A DNA stretch of 32,108 nt from Ichthyophthirius multifiliis (Eukaryota; Ciliophora; Oligohymenophorea; Hymenostomatida): NCBI RefSeq assembly GCF_000220395.1, contig NW_004086345.1:1-32108 (forward strand), read 5' to 3'. The notes beneath the pieces were generated by a model that was not told where the DNA came from, searched no databases, and saw nothing but the letters and a program-made list of their open reading frames with translations. Below, in pieces: positions 10,791-21,713 of this stretch. Position numbers and translations under genes: made by a program. Within the stretch, counting starts at the first letter, position 1; the number at the start of each line of letters is the position of its first letter.

Positions 10791-12480
10791 ATGTCTATAT
10801 TAGAGCAAATTGAAACTAATATTAAATCAAAAAAGCTTTAACCCTCCCTTTCAATTCTGTGATTTTATAAAAAAATCATTATCCCTATTCTTTTTTTAAA
10901 CTTATAAAAATAAATAAGAATTAATTAGAAATAATATCTATATTGCTTAATATTTAAAAAAATCTGCTAATATATAATAATAATAAAATTGAATAATTTT
11001 TAGTAATAAGAAATAAACTATAAAAAGAATAACAATAAAATAAAATAGAAAGCTTACTAAAGCTAACTCAAAATAAATTCTTAAAATAACGCCGTATAAA
11101 TGATCCAAAAATATTCTAATTAATTTATACAAATCGAATAATTATAAAGCTAAAATTAAAAGCTGGTAAAATCACAGATCTGTAATAAAAATATTAGGGA
11201 TAATCAAAATGTTTAGAAAATTTTAAAGTTACTTGAAAGGATGTTGTATTTTATAACAAATACAATAAGCAATAAGAATTTAATATAGAAGCTATGTGGG
11301 GAGATAAATATTTTTATATTTTAAGTTAATTTGAATTAATATTTTTAAAAAAGATTTATAGTTAAAGAGTAGTCTTCAGATAGCTTGTTTCTTTATTAGA
11401 ATCTTTTATTAATGAAAACTTTTAATAATTATATATTTTCAATTTATTTTAAAATTTCTTTTGGAGTAAAACAATTGAAATGAAATAATAAATATGAGTA
11501 ATACATTAAATTGTGTTTATATATATATATATTTTAATAAAAATTAATTTTATATTTTATAAAACGAATTATTGGTATCTGTAAAAGTAGAGGTGTTACG
11601 AAATTATTCAAAATATAGCATTTTGATTAATTTAGTTACTACAGTTTAGTTTCTTTAAATACTGAAGAAACTATATTTTTGATTTTTTATGGCTAGTAGA
11701 CTTTTTTTATTCTTCCTTTTCAAAGGTTTAATTTAAAAAAAAATAAAAGAATTAATTCTTTAGCCAGGTGATTATATTTGTTCATAAGAAAATAATAATT
11801 ATAATATTTATTTGATGGTAAATTTGAATTTTAATAAGTAAAAAAAAATTATAGTTTTTGTTACGTCTCTACATGAAAATTTAGGAGCCAAGTGCTAAAA
11901 TCGTTAATAATTTTCTTATTTTAATAGAATGAATCTATTAGAAATACCTAAATAATAAAGTATAATTAATATTTTAAAACGAGCAAATATGATTTAGTAG
12001 TTTTGGGTTAGAGCATTATTTATTATAATGTCCTTTTTTTAATAAAAGAAACCCGATATTAATTTTAATAGCAAGGAGTAATAGATAAGATAAAATTATT
12101 ACCGTAAAAAGCTATTAAAGATAATGCAATTAATAAATAATTTAAAATAAAAGAATAGTTTTAAAAAATATATATTGAAAATAAAGCTATTTATAATTTA
12201 AATTTCTAGATTCAGAAAAAGAAAGTGAGATATTAAATTCCCTCAAATTTTTAATTATATGTTTTTCTTTACCTGAAATTAAATTAAGTATGAAAAATAA
12301 AAAAGAGTTTATATAAGTAGAAATTTAATGTTTATGATGAATATATTAAAAAATAAAAATTTTTAAAAAAATTAAATAAAATAAAGAGTTATTATGTCTT
12401 AACTTAATTTTTTTAAAACTATATAATAAAGAAGTTAATAAAAATAATGATTTTTTCTTATTATGTATTTAATATTATTT
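10791..12480 (+). pseudogene. Broken cyclic-nucleotide-binding-domain protein gene
   Basis: From the ATG at 10791 (MSILEQIETNIKSKK) the frame slips beside a six-A run at 10829-10834 and continues as ALTLPFNSVILQKNHYPYSF, NKIESLLKLTQNKFLKQRR and NFKVT, then an in-frame TGA at 11234, then KDVVFYNKYNKQQEFNIEAM, WGDKYFYILSQFELIFLKK and a stop at 11495-11497. The last parts match the 'V.F..G..GD.FYIIL.G.V' heart of a cyclic-nucleotide-binding domain (CNBD). A second CNBD follows in another frame: NELLVSVKVEVLRNYSKYS, an in-frame TGA at 11680, LFLFFLFKGLIQKKIKELI, LQPGDYICSQE, then FSSFGLEHYLLQCPFFNKRN in a further frame and SEILNSLKFLIICFS after it. CNBDs bind cAMP/cGMP in kinases and ion channels. 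Two in-frame TGAs and at least two frame changes suggest a pseudogene, although some breaks could be introns or sequence errors. Confidence 0.55.
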
Positions 12481-13224
12481 GAAAATTAATAAGATTTCAA
12501 AATTTATAATGATTAATTAGAAAATATAATTAAATAAAAAATAAAAATTTTCTTTACATAATATAATATTTTTTTATTTTTATATATGTAATGCTTATAT
12601 ATAATTAAATAAATGTTTCATATTTAATTTTTAAATAATCAAACACTAAATTTCATTTATATTTTTAAAAAAATTGTAATGATATTTAAAATTTTCTGAT
12701 TTTATTTTTCTTGTATTTTTCTTATAAATCGAAGTTTATTTATTTTAATAATAAACAATATAAATTTTAAGAATTATTTATTTTTTTCATCTTAAAAGTC
12801 TTTACTAAATATTTATTTAAACTTAGTTAAAATATGTTTTCTATTTAAAATATAAATCTTACTATTTTTCAGATGACCATAGTATTTTGAAACCTTGAAT
12901 ATGGTTTAAATGTTTTTACTTATTTTAGAGTATTAATTCAATAATATCAGATAGATACGAAAATATTCTTTAGATATTAATGATTCATATTAATAAAAAC
13001 ATTTTATATATGTAAATTAAATAAAGTAATAAATATAGCAACATTAATATAGATTGTTTATAAAATTAATTTTATAAAAAAACTAGGTATTTTTTTTTAT
13101 AATTAAAACAATAAATGATTTTTTTTTAAATAAAAAATTCTGATATACTTTTTAATCTTTATTATTCTTTTAATAATTAAAAATATTAATTTATCATTAA
13201 ATAAAATCAGGAAATAATATAATC
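12481..13224. other. Intergenic; possible further fragments
   Basis: A/T-rich DNA between the broken CNBD gene and tRNA-Glu. Short protein-like snatches occur (for example around 12870-12970 on the plus strand), which could be further decayed exons of the upstream gene, but none is long enough to annotate. Confidence 0.35.
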
Positions 13225-13297
13225 TCCCTCATAGTCTAGCTGGTTAGGATACCAGGTTCTCACCCTGGAGACCCGGGTTCAATCCCCGGTGGGGGAG
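13225..13297 (+). tRNA. tRNA-Glu (anticodon CTC)
   Basis: A complete cloverleaf of 73 nt with no intron. The acceptor stem TCCCTCA pairs with TGGGGGA (one G-T pair); the D-arm holds GTCT...GGAT with the AGCTGGTTA loop. The anticodon stem CCAGG/CCTGG encloses the loop TTCTCAC with anticodon CTC at 13259-13261; the variable loop is four bases; the T-arm is CCGGG-TTCAATC-CCCGG. It reads GAG codons. The D-arm and acceptor sequence are typical of eukaryotic tRNA-Glu. GC-rich against its surroundings, it stands out at once. The internal A and B boxes serve as the Pol III promoter. Confidence 0.97.
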
Positions 13298-13300
13298 TAA

Positions 13301-13310
13301 TTTTTTTTTT
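13301..13310 (+). terminator. Pol III T-run terminator of tRNA-Glu
   Basis: A run of ten T residues a few bases after the discriminator base of tRNA-Glu, as expected for RNA polymerase III termination. Confidence 0.75.
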
Positions 13311-14466
13311 TGATTAAAAAATTGAAAATAATATTTATGAGCATCAATAAATAATATACAAATAGAAAATTATTTATTTAAATTAAAAAAATCATTATTG
13401 ATAAAAATTTATATAATATTTATTAACTCATATTTAAATACTTTTATATGTTTCATTTTTTTTTATATATATATATTGTATTATTATGAATTAACTTTTG
13501 TTTCGAATAAATACTTTTTTTTTTCTTAATATGTTTCTATAAACTTAATGTTATGATTTTTTATAATCAAGTAGGTTTACTTAAAAAAGGAAAAAAAAAA
13601 AATTATATTTAATTTTAATAAAATTGTGCATGAATAAGTATTTTTAATATAATATAAAATTATTAGAACTTTATTTGTATTTTGGGAAATTATGAGATTT
13701 TAATTATTTTAAGCTTTTAAACCTTTTATAATAATATTATATTAAAAATTAAAAAAGTAAGTATTTGCTATATAGCATTTACATTTTTTTACATAAATTA
13801 AAAATAAAAATAATAAATAAACTATTTATTAATTTTTAAATTTTTAAAAAGGGAATTCAATAACAAACTATATTAATATTTATATATATATAAAAAAATG
13901 TCTAATAAATAAATTAAAAATTTGATTAGGAAACAAATAATATTATTTTATAAATTTTTCAAAATTTAATAAAATAATATTTTTTTAAATCTATTTATTA
14001 AAATGTTTTTGTTTAAATTAAAACATAATTTAATACTTTTATTTTTGTGAATATTAGTTTATAAAAATTATAATAAATTAATATTTAAGATATATAAATA
14101 GATACTCATCAAAAAGAAAAATAATATTGCATACTAATGAATTTCAATTAAACAGCCAAAATTATTATTTATTAAAATATAAATTTATTTTTAAATCAGA
14201 TTGTTTATATTTTTATAATAAATAATATTTTAAAGGAAGGTTTCTAGAAATATATTATTAAACGTAAATAATACGAATTAGAAGAGAAAAAGAAAAAAAA
14301 ATTACATAAATTTTAAAAAGAAAATTTTTTTATTTAAACAAAGCTTTATCAATACGAAGCAAAAAATTATAAATATATATATATATATTTATACAAAAAA
14401 AAAAAATTAAAGCAGAAAAAAAAATAAACCGAAATTTAAATAATTAAAAACAATAAAAAAATATAA
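13311..14466. other. Long AT-rich intergenic stretch
   Basis: More than 1.1 kb between tRNA-Glu and the glutamate-cysteine ligase gene. Both strands have only scattered low-complexity open frames. Short TA tracts and A-runs are present; no exon, RNA gene or dispersed repeat was recognised. The final ~100 bases are purine-rich and lead into the ligase start. Confidence 0.5.
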
Positions 14467-16365
14467 ATGGGATATTTACTAAACGAAGGTAAGACGTTAA
14501 CTTACAAAGAATCAATATAATACATTGAAAAAATGAAGTAATCAGCTGTAATCCAATATTTAAATTTGTTAAAAATATTTGAACAATACACCATATATGA
14601 TTAGCTTTCTAATCTGAATCCTTATTATAAAAAAGGCTCAAAAGAAGGAGAATTTTCTAAAAACTAATTTCCAATATTATGGGGTGATGAAATTGAAGGT
14701 CATATAATAAAGATAAACCCTTAAACAAAACAGACTCACATTCAAATAGAAAATTTTTCAATATTTTAAAAGATCAACGAAAGCAACGAAGAAGAAACAG
14801 AATTCCATCTTTTACCTGAGTATGGCGCTTGGATGATAGAAACAACTCCAAAAGATCCTTATTTTTCAAAAGGAAATTGTGACCGCACAGTTGAAAATAT
14901 GCGTTAAAGAACGAAAATATTATAATTAAATTTATAAGAAAATGAGCATTTATTGTATTCTCCTATTGTTCCTTTTATTGGAACTAACGATTTTTTCGAT
15001 AAGAAAAACGAAAAAAGTCATATGAACGATATTACATAATCTTTATTTATAGATGATCGAATTATAAATTAACATCCAAGATTTATTACATTAACATAAA
15101 ATATACGTTAACGTAGAAAAGAAAAAGTATAAATCAAGGTTCCTATATTTCCTGATATAAACACTTCTCTTGATATTTCTAGCTAAGAAGAACCCTTTCC
15201 TGGATTTATTTATATGGATGCTATGGCATTTGGAATGGGTTCATCATGTCTCTAAACAACCTTTAGTGCTAAAAATTTATCTCATGCTCGTGTTTTATAT
15301 GATTAACTTGCAATTATATCTCCTCTCTTTTTAGCCTTAACAGCCGGATCACCTATCTTTAAAGGCAAACTTGCAAATGTAGACACTAGATGGGATATAA
15401 TAGCTGCTTCTGTGGATTGTAGAACTCCAGAAGAAAGAGATAAGTAATCAAAAAGTTATATACCAAAAAGCAGATATGGATCCATATCTTTATTTATAAG
15501 TGAAGAATAAAGAAACCTTTAAATATACAATGATTTAAACTTTCCTTTAAATTAATAAATAATGGATTTTACAAAATAAAAAGCCGAAGAAATGTAAATA
15601 TAAATAGACCAAAGGATGCTTTAACATATCGGATTTTTATTTATCAGAGATCCTCTTGTTGTTTTTGAATAAAAAATAGAATAAGATAATTCTAAATCAA
15701 CGAGTCATTTTGAAAGTATACAATCTACTAATTGGAATTCAGTTAGAATAAAACCTCCTCCAGCAATGGATAGTAAAATAGGATGGAGAGTTGAATTTAG
15801 AACAATGGAATGCTAAATAACTGATGATGAAAATGCAGCTTTTGCTTTATTAAGTTCTATTTTTGTTAGATTATTTTACCAAAACAATCAAATTAACTTT
15901 TATATGCCGATTTCTAAAGTTGATGAAAACTTTGAAAGAGCTAAATTGCCTAATGCCATTATAAATTAAAAATTTTGGTTTAGGACTAATGTTTTTGATG
16001 ATGGAGAACCTTTACTTTAGGAACTTTATTTAAGGGAAATCTTTTTTGGAAAAGATGATGTTTTCGAAGGTCTTTTCTTTATTTCAGAAAGCATATGGGA
16101 AGATTTCTTGAGCAAAGCCTATAAATAAAGTCATTAGTAATATAATAAAAAGTCCGCTTTTTATAAAGTGTGGGACTTTGTAAAAGAAAAGACTTTTGGA
16201 AAAAGAAAAACACTATCAAGTTGGATTAGAGATTTTGTATAGAATCATCCTGCATATTAAAAAGATAGTATTATTAATTAGGATGTCAATTTTGACTTAG
16301 TTAATACTATTGTAGGAATAACTTCTGGAAATATTAAAGATGACTGCTTCAAACCTATTTTTTGA
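14467..16365 (+). CDS. GCLC: Glutamate-cysteine ligase, catalytic subunit
   Basis: One intact exon of 632 codons plus TGA (human GCLC has 637 residues). The enzyme joins glutamate and cysteine through the gamma-carboxyl using ATP, the first and limiting step of glutathione synthesis in the cytosol. The start [15 protein letters not shown] matches the eukaryotic consensus MG.L..G..L.W.E. Family blocks occur in order: [11 protein letters not shown] (N-terminal Glu/Mg site), [53 protein letters not shown] followed by [31 protein letters not shown], and [20 protein letters not shown]. Many in-frame TAA codons and a few TAG fall where the family has polar residues, direct evidence for TAA/TAG = Gln. 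The acidic, Mg-binding and substrate-binding segments all appear present. No modifier-subunit gene is in the window. Confidence 0.98.
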
Positions 16366-17133
16366 ATTAATTTTATGTTTATTGAGAACTTTATATATAT
16401 ATTAATATATTATAATTATAAAAAAATAATAAAAAGTATTTAATTTTTAAAAGAATTCATTTTTTTATGTTAATATTATGTAAATTTAAATATTTATTTG
16501 AAATGAATATTAAATTAAAGCAAAAAAACTTAAAATTCAGTTTTGTTTAAAAATTACTCTTAAATTTTTTATATGTTTCCATATAAATCAATAAATAATG
16601 AAATGTAAAAGTAAAAAATATGTGTTTAAATTAAACAATAATAATGAAAAAAATAAACATCATAAGTAAAAACATTTATCAATCTTATTTTAGATAATAG
16701 ATTTTGAATAATTATTAGGTATTAGGACTTTTTCCAAAAAAAACTTCTTTTTAGATTAATAAATTTTTAAATTATAAATATAAATGGTAAATGTATAACA
16801 AATATTAAATTTTATAAGTAATATATATGATTTCATAGTTTAATCTTTTTTAAATATTTTATTTAAATTTTACTACAAAACAAAAAATCAAATTTAATTT
16901 TTAATCACTTTTTTATAATATATAGAATATATTTCTTATATTTTATTATAACATTTTTTTGGAAAATAATGAAAAATTTATTTATTTTTATTTAGGGAAA
17001 AATTTTATAATATATGTTTATAATAAAACTAAAAATATATTTAAAACACAATTTTAGTTTAAATTTTAAAAATAAATAATTTATTTATAATTTTCATAAA
17101 GTATTTTTATTATTTTTAATTAGAAAAAAAAAA
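16366..17133. other. AT-rich intergenic stretch
   Basis: Follows the ligase stop and precedes tRNA-Val. Nothing beyond low-complexity A/T DNA is visible. The final A-run (about 17123-17133) lies just past the tRNA-Val 3' end and serves as its terminator on the minus strand. Confidence 0.5.
17123..17133 (-). terminator. Pol III T-run terminator of tRNA-Val
   Basis: On the minus strand a run of about ten T residues immediately follows the 3' end of tRNA-Val, as expected for RNA polymerase III. Confidence 0.7.
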
Positions 17134-17206
17134 TGTTCATTCCGAGGATTGAACTCGGGACCTTTTGCGTGTAAAGCAAACGTGATAACCACTACACTAA
17201 ACGAAC
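17134..17206 (-). tRNA. tRNA-Val (anticodon TAC)
   Basis: A full 73-nt cloverleaf on the minus strand without intron. The acceptor stem GTTCGTT pairs with AATGAAC (one G-T pair), with discriminator A. The D-loop TAGTGTAGTGGTTATCAC is the usual eukaryotic tRNA-Val form. The anticodon stem TTTGC/GCAAA encloses TTTACAC with anticodon TAC (17173-17171). The T-arm is CCGAG-TTCAATC-CTCGG. It reads GTA (and by wobble other GTN) codons. Confidence 0.97.
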
Positions 17207-17610
17207 TTTTACATTAAATTACATCTATATTATTAACTTATTTTTAAAATAATAAGGATAATAAATTTATAAATACATTATATATATAATTATATTAATT
17301 TTAATATAATAAAGTTTAAAATTATAATTAATTAGTTATTTATTTAATTAAAATAAAAATATTTTATTTAATCAAAGATAATTAATAATTTAGAAATTCA
17401 AATTTATAAAAATTTGTAAAAAAAATTAATTATAAGCATTTCTTATAAGTAAAAAAAGATAAAATTTTTATAAGAAGTAATTATTTAAATGAATATGAAA
17501 AAATATTATAATATTTAATTTTAAATATATTTAAATTAAATATTAGAAAATTATTATTAATTAATTTTTTAAATTGAAAAATATATATATTTAAATTGAA
17601 TAAATAAAAA
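17207..17610. other. Intergenic, nothing seen
   Basis: About 400 bases of A/T-rich DNA upstream of the disordered-protein gene, also the 5' flank of tRNA-Val. No other feature is visible. Confidence 0.45.
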
Positions 17611-18495
17611 ATGGAAAAAAAAGAATATTTATTAAAAAAATAAAGAAGTAAAACAGGAATAAATAGATTGAATAGTGACTCATTTTTTTTAAGCCCAAAC
17701 TAATAATAAAGTTTGCAAAGTATTTAATATAATAATCGAAAAAATACTTCATCTATAAAAATTATTGAATCTCCTAAAAAGTTATTTTCTCTTTTAAAAA
17801 GATTTTTAAAAAAACCTTAAGAATAACTAAATAATAGAATGAAATATATACAAAGCGGTTTATATGAAATAGATTCTAAAAATTAAAGTTTTTAGTCTTA
17901 AAAAAATATGAGAAATTAACAAAAAAATAATTAAATAAAACCAGTAAAAGTGATAAACTTAAATTTGTATAAAGAAAACGACAGTATGATAATAAATTAA
18001 AGCCAACAAGATATTTCTTAAACAGAAAAAAATTTACATAATTAAGTTTTTAGTTAATCATTCCAATAAAAAAGTTAAACCAATATAAAAAAAAAACATA
18101 TAAATGTGAATTATTAAGTATATTCTCCAATTTCTGTATAAAATATTAATTATAAAAAAGAATTCTTTCGAAAAAATATTTCGAAAGAAAATCTAAGCTT
18201 ATTAAATTTATCAAGAAATTAAACTTCTGAGAGCATCCAAAAATAAAAAATTTACAAAAAATAAATAATTAGCTAAAATAAATAAATACAATAAAAAAAA
18301 GATTATTTTAATAATCAACAATTAAATATTAATAAAAATATTAAAAATAATGTTAAAATAAAATAAAAAGGTATAAATATAATAACTCCATCAATTAAAA
18401 GTGCCTTATGTTTATAAACTTAGTATTTTACATAATTAAATCAAAATGAAATAAATTAACTTTGTGAACAAATAATAAGCAAAAAAGTATTTTGA
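17611..18495 (+). CDS. Disordered Asn/Gln/Ser/Lys-rich protein, unrecognised
   Basis: An intact frame of 294 codons plus TGA, starting MEKKEYLLKKQRSKTGINRL. It is polar throughout and low in hydrophobic residues. Serine-rich and basic segments alternate (NRLNSDSFFLSPNQQQSLQS, SSIKIIESPKKLFSLLKRFL, KNISKENLSLLNLSRNQTSE). SP and SPKK-type sites suggest a phosphoprotein. No domain is recognised. A 28-nt GT...AG segment spanning the stop (18487-18514, phase 0) could be an intron, after which a short frame continues (KKNKTISNIAIQKK), so the C-terminus is not certain. It is clearly coding by its use of Cys, Ser (AGC, TCG) and CGA/CGG codons compared with the flanks. Confidence 0.6.
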
Positions 18496-18996
18496 TAAAA
18501 ATAATTAATAATAGATAATATTAAAAAGAATAAAACTATATCAAATATTGCAATATAAAAAAAAATCTCTATATAATTTAATATTAAAATAAATTAATAT
18601 TATAAACTTTTTTATTGAATTAGTATATAGTATATACATTGAAATTTTAAAATATTACAATTTTTTATAAATTTATTTTAAAAAATTTAAGTATTGAGTT
18701 AATTTATATAAAATATATAAAAGTTAATTGATATTAAAATATATTTTAATTATTAAAAATAAAATTATCATTAATATTTAATCATTTAAAAGAATGGTAA
18801 TAATTACTTTAACATAATTTTAATATTAAAAAAAATAGCGAAAATCAAAATAAAAATTACAATTTAATTAAAAATAAAAAAAAGACTAGAAAATATTATA
18901 TACATAAATTGAATAATAAATAAATATACTTTTAGAAACATAATAATATTTTATAATTAAAAAAATATAAAAAAATAAACATAATTTACTCGTATT
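18496..18996. other. Intergenic between convergent genes
   Basis: A/T-rich DNA between the 3' ends of the disordered-protein gene and the MORN-protein gene. Apart from the possible last exon of the former (18515 to about 18590) nothing is seen. Confidence 0.4.
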
Positions 18997-20142
18997 TCAT
19001 TCCTCAATCCAATTAACAATTTGCCCTTCTTCCCATTTACCTTTTCTTTCAGTACCTTTAGAATTTTTATATATTCCAATACCATTTTATTTTCCATTTT
19101 TCCATTCTCCTTTATAAATTCTACCATCAGGCCAAAAAAATTCACCATATCCTTATTTTTTATCATTTTCATAATTTCCTTTATAAATTCTTCCATCATT
19201 CCACGTAAAAATTCCATATCCATGCATTTTATTATCTTTCCATTAGCCTTAATATTTCCTATTGAACAAATAAATAATGAATATATATAAATAATTTTTT
19301 TTAACTAATCTGTCCATTAATATGTTCCTTAACCTTAAATACAATTTTAAAAAAAATCACCTTCATAAACATTTCCACAAGCCCAACTAAATTTTCCCGT
19401 TCCATGTTTTTTTCCCATATTATAATTGCCTTCATATTTAGATTAATCAGGCCATTCTTCAACTCCATATCCATGCTACTTATCGTTAAACCAACTTCCT
19501 ACATATTTAGTTCCATCTACATGAATATAAGTTCCATTACCATGAGCTTTATCATCTCTCCATTCTCCAATATACCTATATTTTCCCAAAAAAAAAAAAA
19601 AAAAATCAATATTTTTAAAGAATTTTTTTTTCTTGTACATACACATCTCCATCTGCATGTATAAGTCTTCCATAGCCGTTTTGATTATTATTTTACCAAT
19701 AACCTTCATAAATACTACCGTCTTTCCATATTTATTTACCTTTTCCTAATCTTTACCCTTTTTTCCATCCCCCTATATATATAGCACCATTAGATAGTTC
19801 ATAAGGACCTAATTATACAGCACCCTCAGATATATTATCAAGATTTTAATACTCAAAAGTGCCTAATTATTCATATGTATTTTTAACTTATTCAATCATT
19901 TCTTCATATTATTTTGAAATTGATTTTGCAAATTCTGGTTTTGGATAATGCTTTTCAAGTTAAATATTTGATATTCCTTTTCGTACTGAATATCCTCGAT
20001 AACTAGCTTGCAATTTAGTAACTTTTTATATTAATTCTTAATTATTTTATAAATCTTAAAAAGTTTCTATATCATATTACTATTTTTTTAATATTATATT
20101 ATCACAATCTTATGGAGTTTATTAAGCACAGCAGTTCCCCAT
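18997..20142 (-). CDS. MORN-repeat protein with acylation-type N-terminus and IQ-like motif
   Basis: Three minus-strand exons, 20142-19643, 19575-19306 and 19258-18997, total exactly 344 codons (343 residues plus TGA). Introns of 67 nt (19576-19642) and 47 nt (19259-19305) have GT...AG ends, and each restores a broken MORN repeat to register. The N-terminus MGNCC fits N-myristoylation at Gly2 with palmitoylation at Cys4/Cys5, so the protein is probably membrane-tethered. An IQ-like calmodulin/light-chain site follows ([15 protein letters not shown], about residues 43-57). From about residue 125 to the end there are nine full MORN repeats plus a partial tenth, e.g. [28 protein letters not shown] and [18 protein letters not shown] repeats bind lipids or act as protein scaffolds in the cell cortex and cilia. 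The 67-nt intron carries a long T-run on the coding strand. Confidence 0.93.
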
Positions 20143-20577
20143 AATAATAAAATATAGATATTTTATATTTTTAAAGTTATTGTTTTTATTAAATTACTTA
20201 TAGTATTTAACTTTATTTATGTTTTATTATTGATAAAATATGAATTTATATTAATATTTATAATTTATTATTATATATATTAGATTTCTTTTTATATATA
20301 AAAATAAAATTAATTATAATGTAATTTTTATATTTTGTGAATTATTAAATTAATAAATTAATAATTTAAAACTTATTAAGATAAAAATTAGTAAACTATT
20401 TTAAATCCTTATTATATAAATTTTATAAAATATAATATATTTTATATTTTTTTCTATCAAACTGAGAATTATATTTTTTTAGATTAATCATTCATTGATA
20501 AATTAAATTATTTTTAATAACAATAGTAAAATATATAATTAACTTTTAATATAATAATTATAACTCAAATATATTTA
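20143..20577. other. Intergenic, 5' flank of the MORN gene
   Basis: A/T-rich DNA upstream of the MORN gene and downstream of the next minus-strand gene. No additional feature is visible. Confidence 0.45.
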
Positions 20578-21342
20578 TCAAAATAATTAACCTAAATTTT
20601 TATAAAAAAAAAATATTTAGAAAATAATTTAGACATCGAATTTAGTATTTTATAGGGATCTTTATTATTCAAAACAATTAATTTTCTTGTTTTCTTAATA
20701 TAAGCACTATATTCCATTAATATATAATTTTAGAATTTTTTTTAATTTATTTATTATTAAAATAACGAACTCAATCATTTTTTCATATTCTTTTGTATAA
20801 AATCTAATTTCTTTTATATATTTATTTTATTAAAATAAATTTTCAATGAAAAAGTTTCAGAGATACTAAATTACTTTATCAAATAAATATTATTAGTAAT
20901 TTTTGATTAAATAAAGTTTTTAAAAAAGAAATAAATTATTTTATCTTTGCTTTTATTATTAAATTTTGCCAAAAAGTTAAATTTCTAGTAATTCAAATAA
21001 GTTATGAGTCTTTTAAATATATTTTTTTATAAAGTTTATTTTTTTTATCAAATACTAAAAATAACAAATAATTAAGAATTTTTATTTTTGATTATTTTAG
21101 CTTTTTTTAAAAAAAAACTAAAAGTATTACTGGCTTAATTTACTACTTAAAAGCAATACAATAAAATCGATTTAAATTGCAAAATATATTAGAATAATAA
21201 TTTTACCAATTATATCTAAAATATACAAAAATTAAATTATAAACTGAGCATTATTATGATACAATAAAGTTTTTTAAATAAATCCAATAGACAAAAGACT
21301 ATTTTAATTAAAAAAATTTTATCTATCATCCACGCTCAAGAT
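20578..21342 (-). CDS. Unrecognised protein, two exons; 5' end missing
   Basis: Two minus-strand exons, 21342-20867 and 20803-20578, are joined by a clean 63-nt intron (GTATC...TTAG, 20804-20866) in matching phase. They read as about 232 residues. The first exon has a hydrophobic stretch (IIQFLYILDIIGKIIILIYF, then FIVLLLSS) that may span a membrane, followed by a Lys/Gln-rich part (KTHNLFELLEIQLFGKIQQQ). The second has FYTKEYEKMIEFVILIINKL and ends KNLGQLF. No ATG precedes the hydrophobic part in frame, and a TGA lies at 21345-21343, so at least one more 5' exon must exist. A candidate ATG-led piece at 21553 (MNYLDIFIIKIILFEES) could not be joined with confidence. No family recognised. Confidence 0.5.
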
Positions 21343-21675
21343 TCATAGAACCTATAATAATTTTTTTTTATTTTATAAATAGAATATATAAGAAAATTGT
21401 ATAAATTGTTAATATTTTAAAAATTTTCACTTCTTATTAAAAAAAAAATATTAATCAGAAAATTATATAATTTAAGTGTATCTTAATTTTGATAAATATT
21501 AATGATTCCTCAAAAAGTATAATTTTTATTATAAAAATATCCAAATAATTCATATATTTTATGGATTTATTAACTATTTTTTAAAAAATGTTATTATAAA
21601 TTTTTATAAATACAAAAAATTTACAATTGATTATAGCTAGAAAATATTAAAAAGATAAAATACTAGTCAAAAATT

Positions 21676-21713
<38 letters not shown>

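Noticed and set aside
10947-11132. Hydrophobic minus-strand ORF, apparently a membrane protein, extended by open minus frames up to about 11590
   Set aside because: It lies antisense to the cyclic-nucleotide-binding gene, whose plus-strand frames carry recognisable family motifs over the same bases; one of the extended minus frames also needs CGG and CGT codons, which are rare here.
11234-11236. Selenocysteine codon in the cyclic-nucleotide-binding gene
   Set aside because: No selenoprotein family context, no recognisable SECIS-like hairpin downstream by eye, and other breaks in the same gene favour decay.
19021-19664. Plus-strand Ile/Phe-rich ORFs and a minus-strand out-of-frame ORF across the MORN gene
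   Set aside because: They overlap exons with perfect MORN repeats in another frame and have no protein character of their own.
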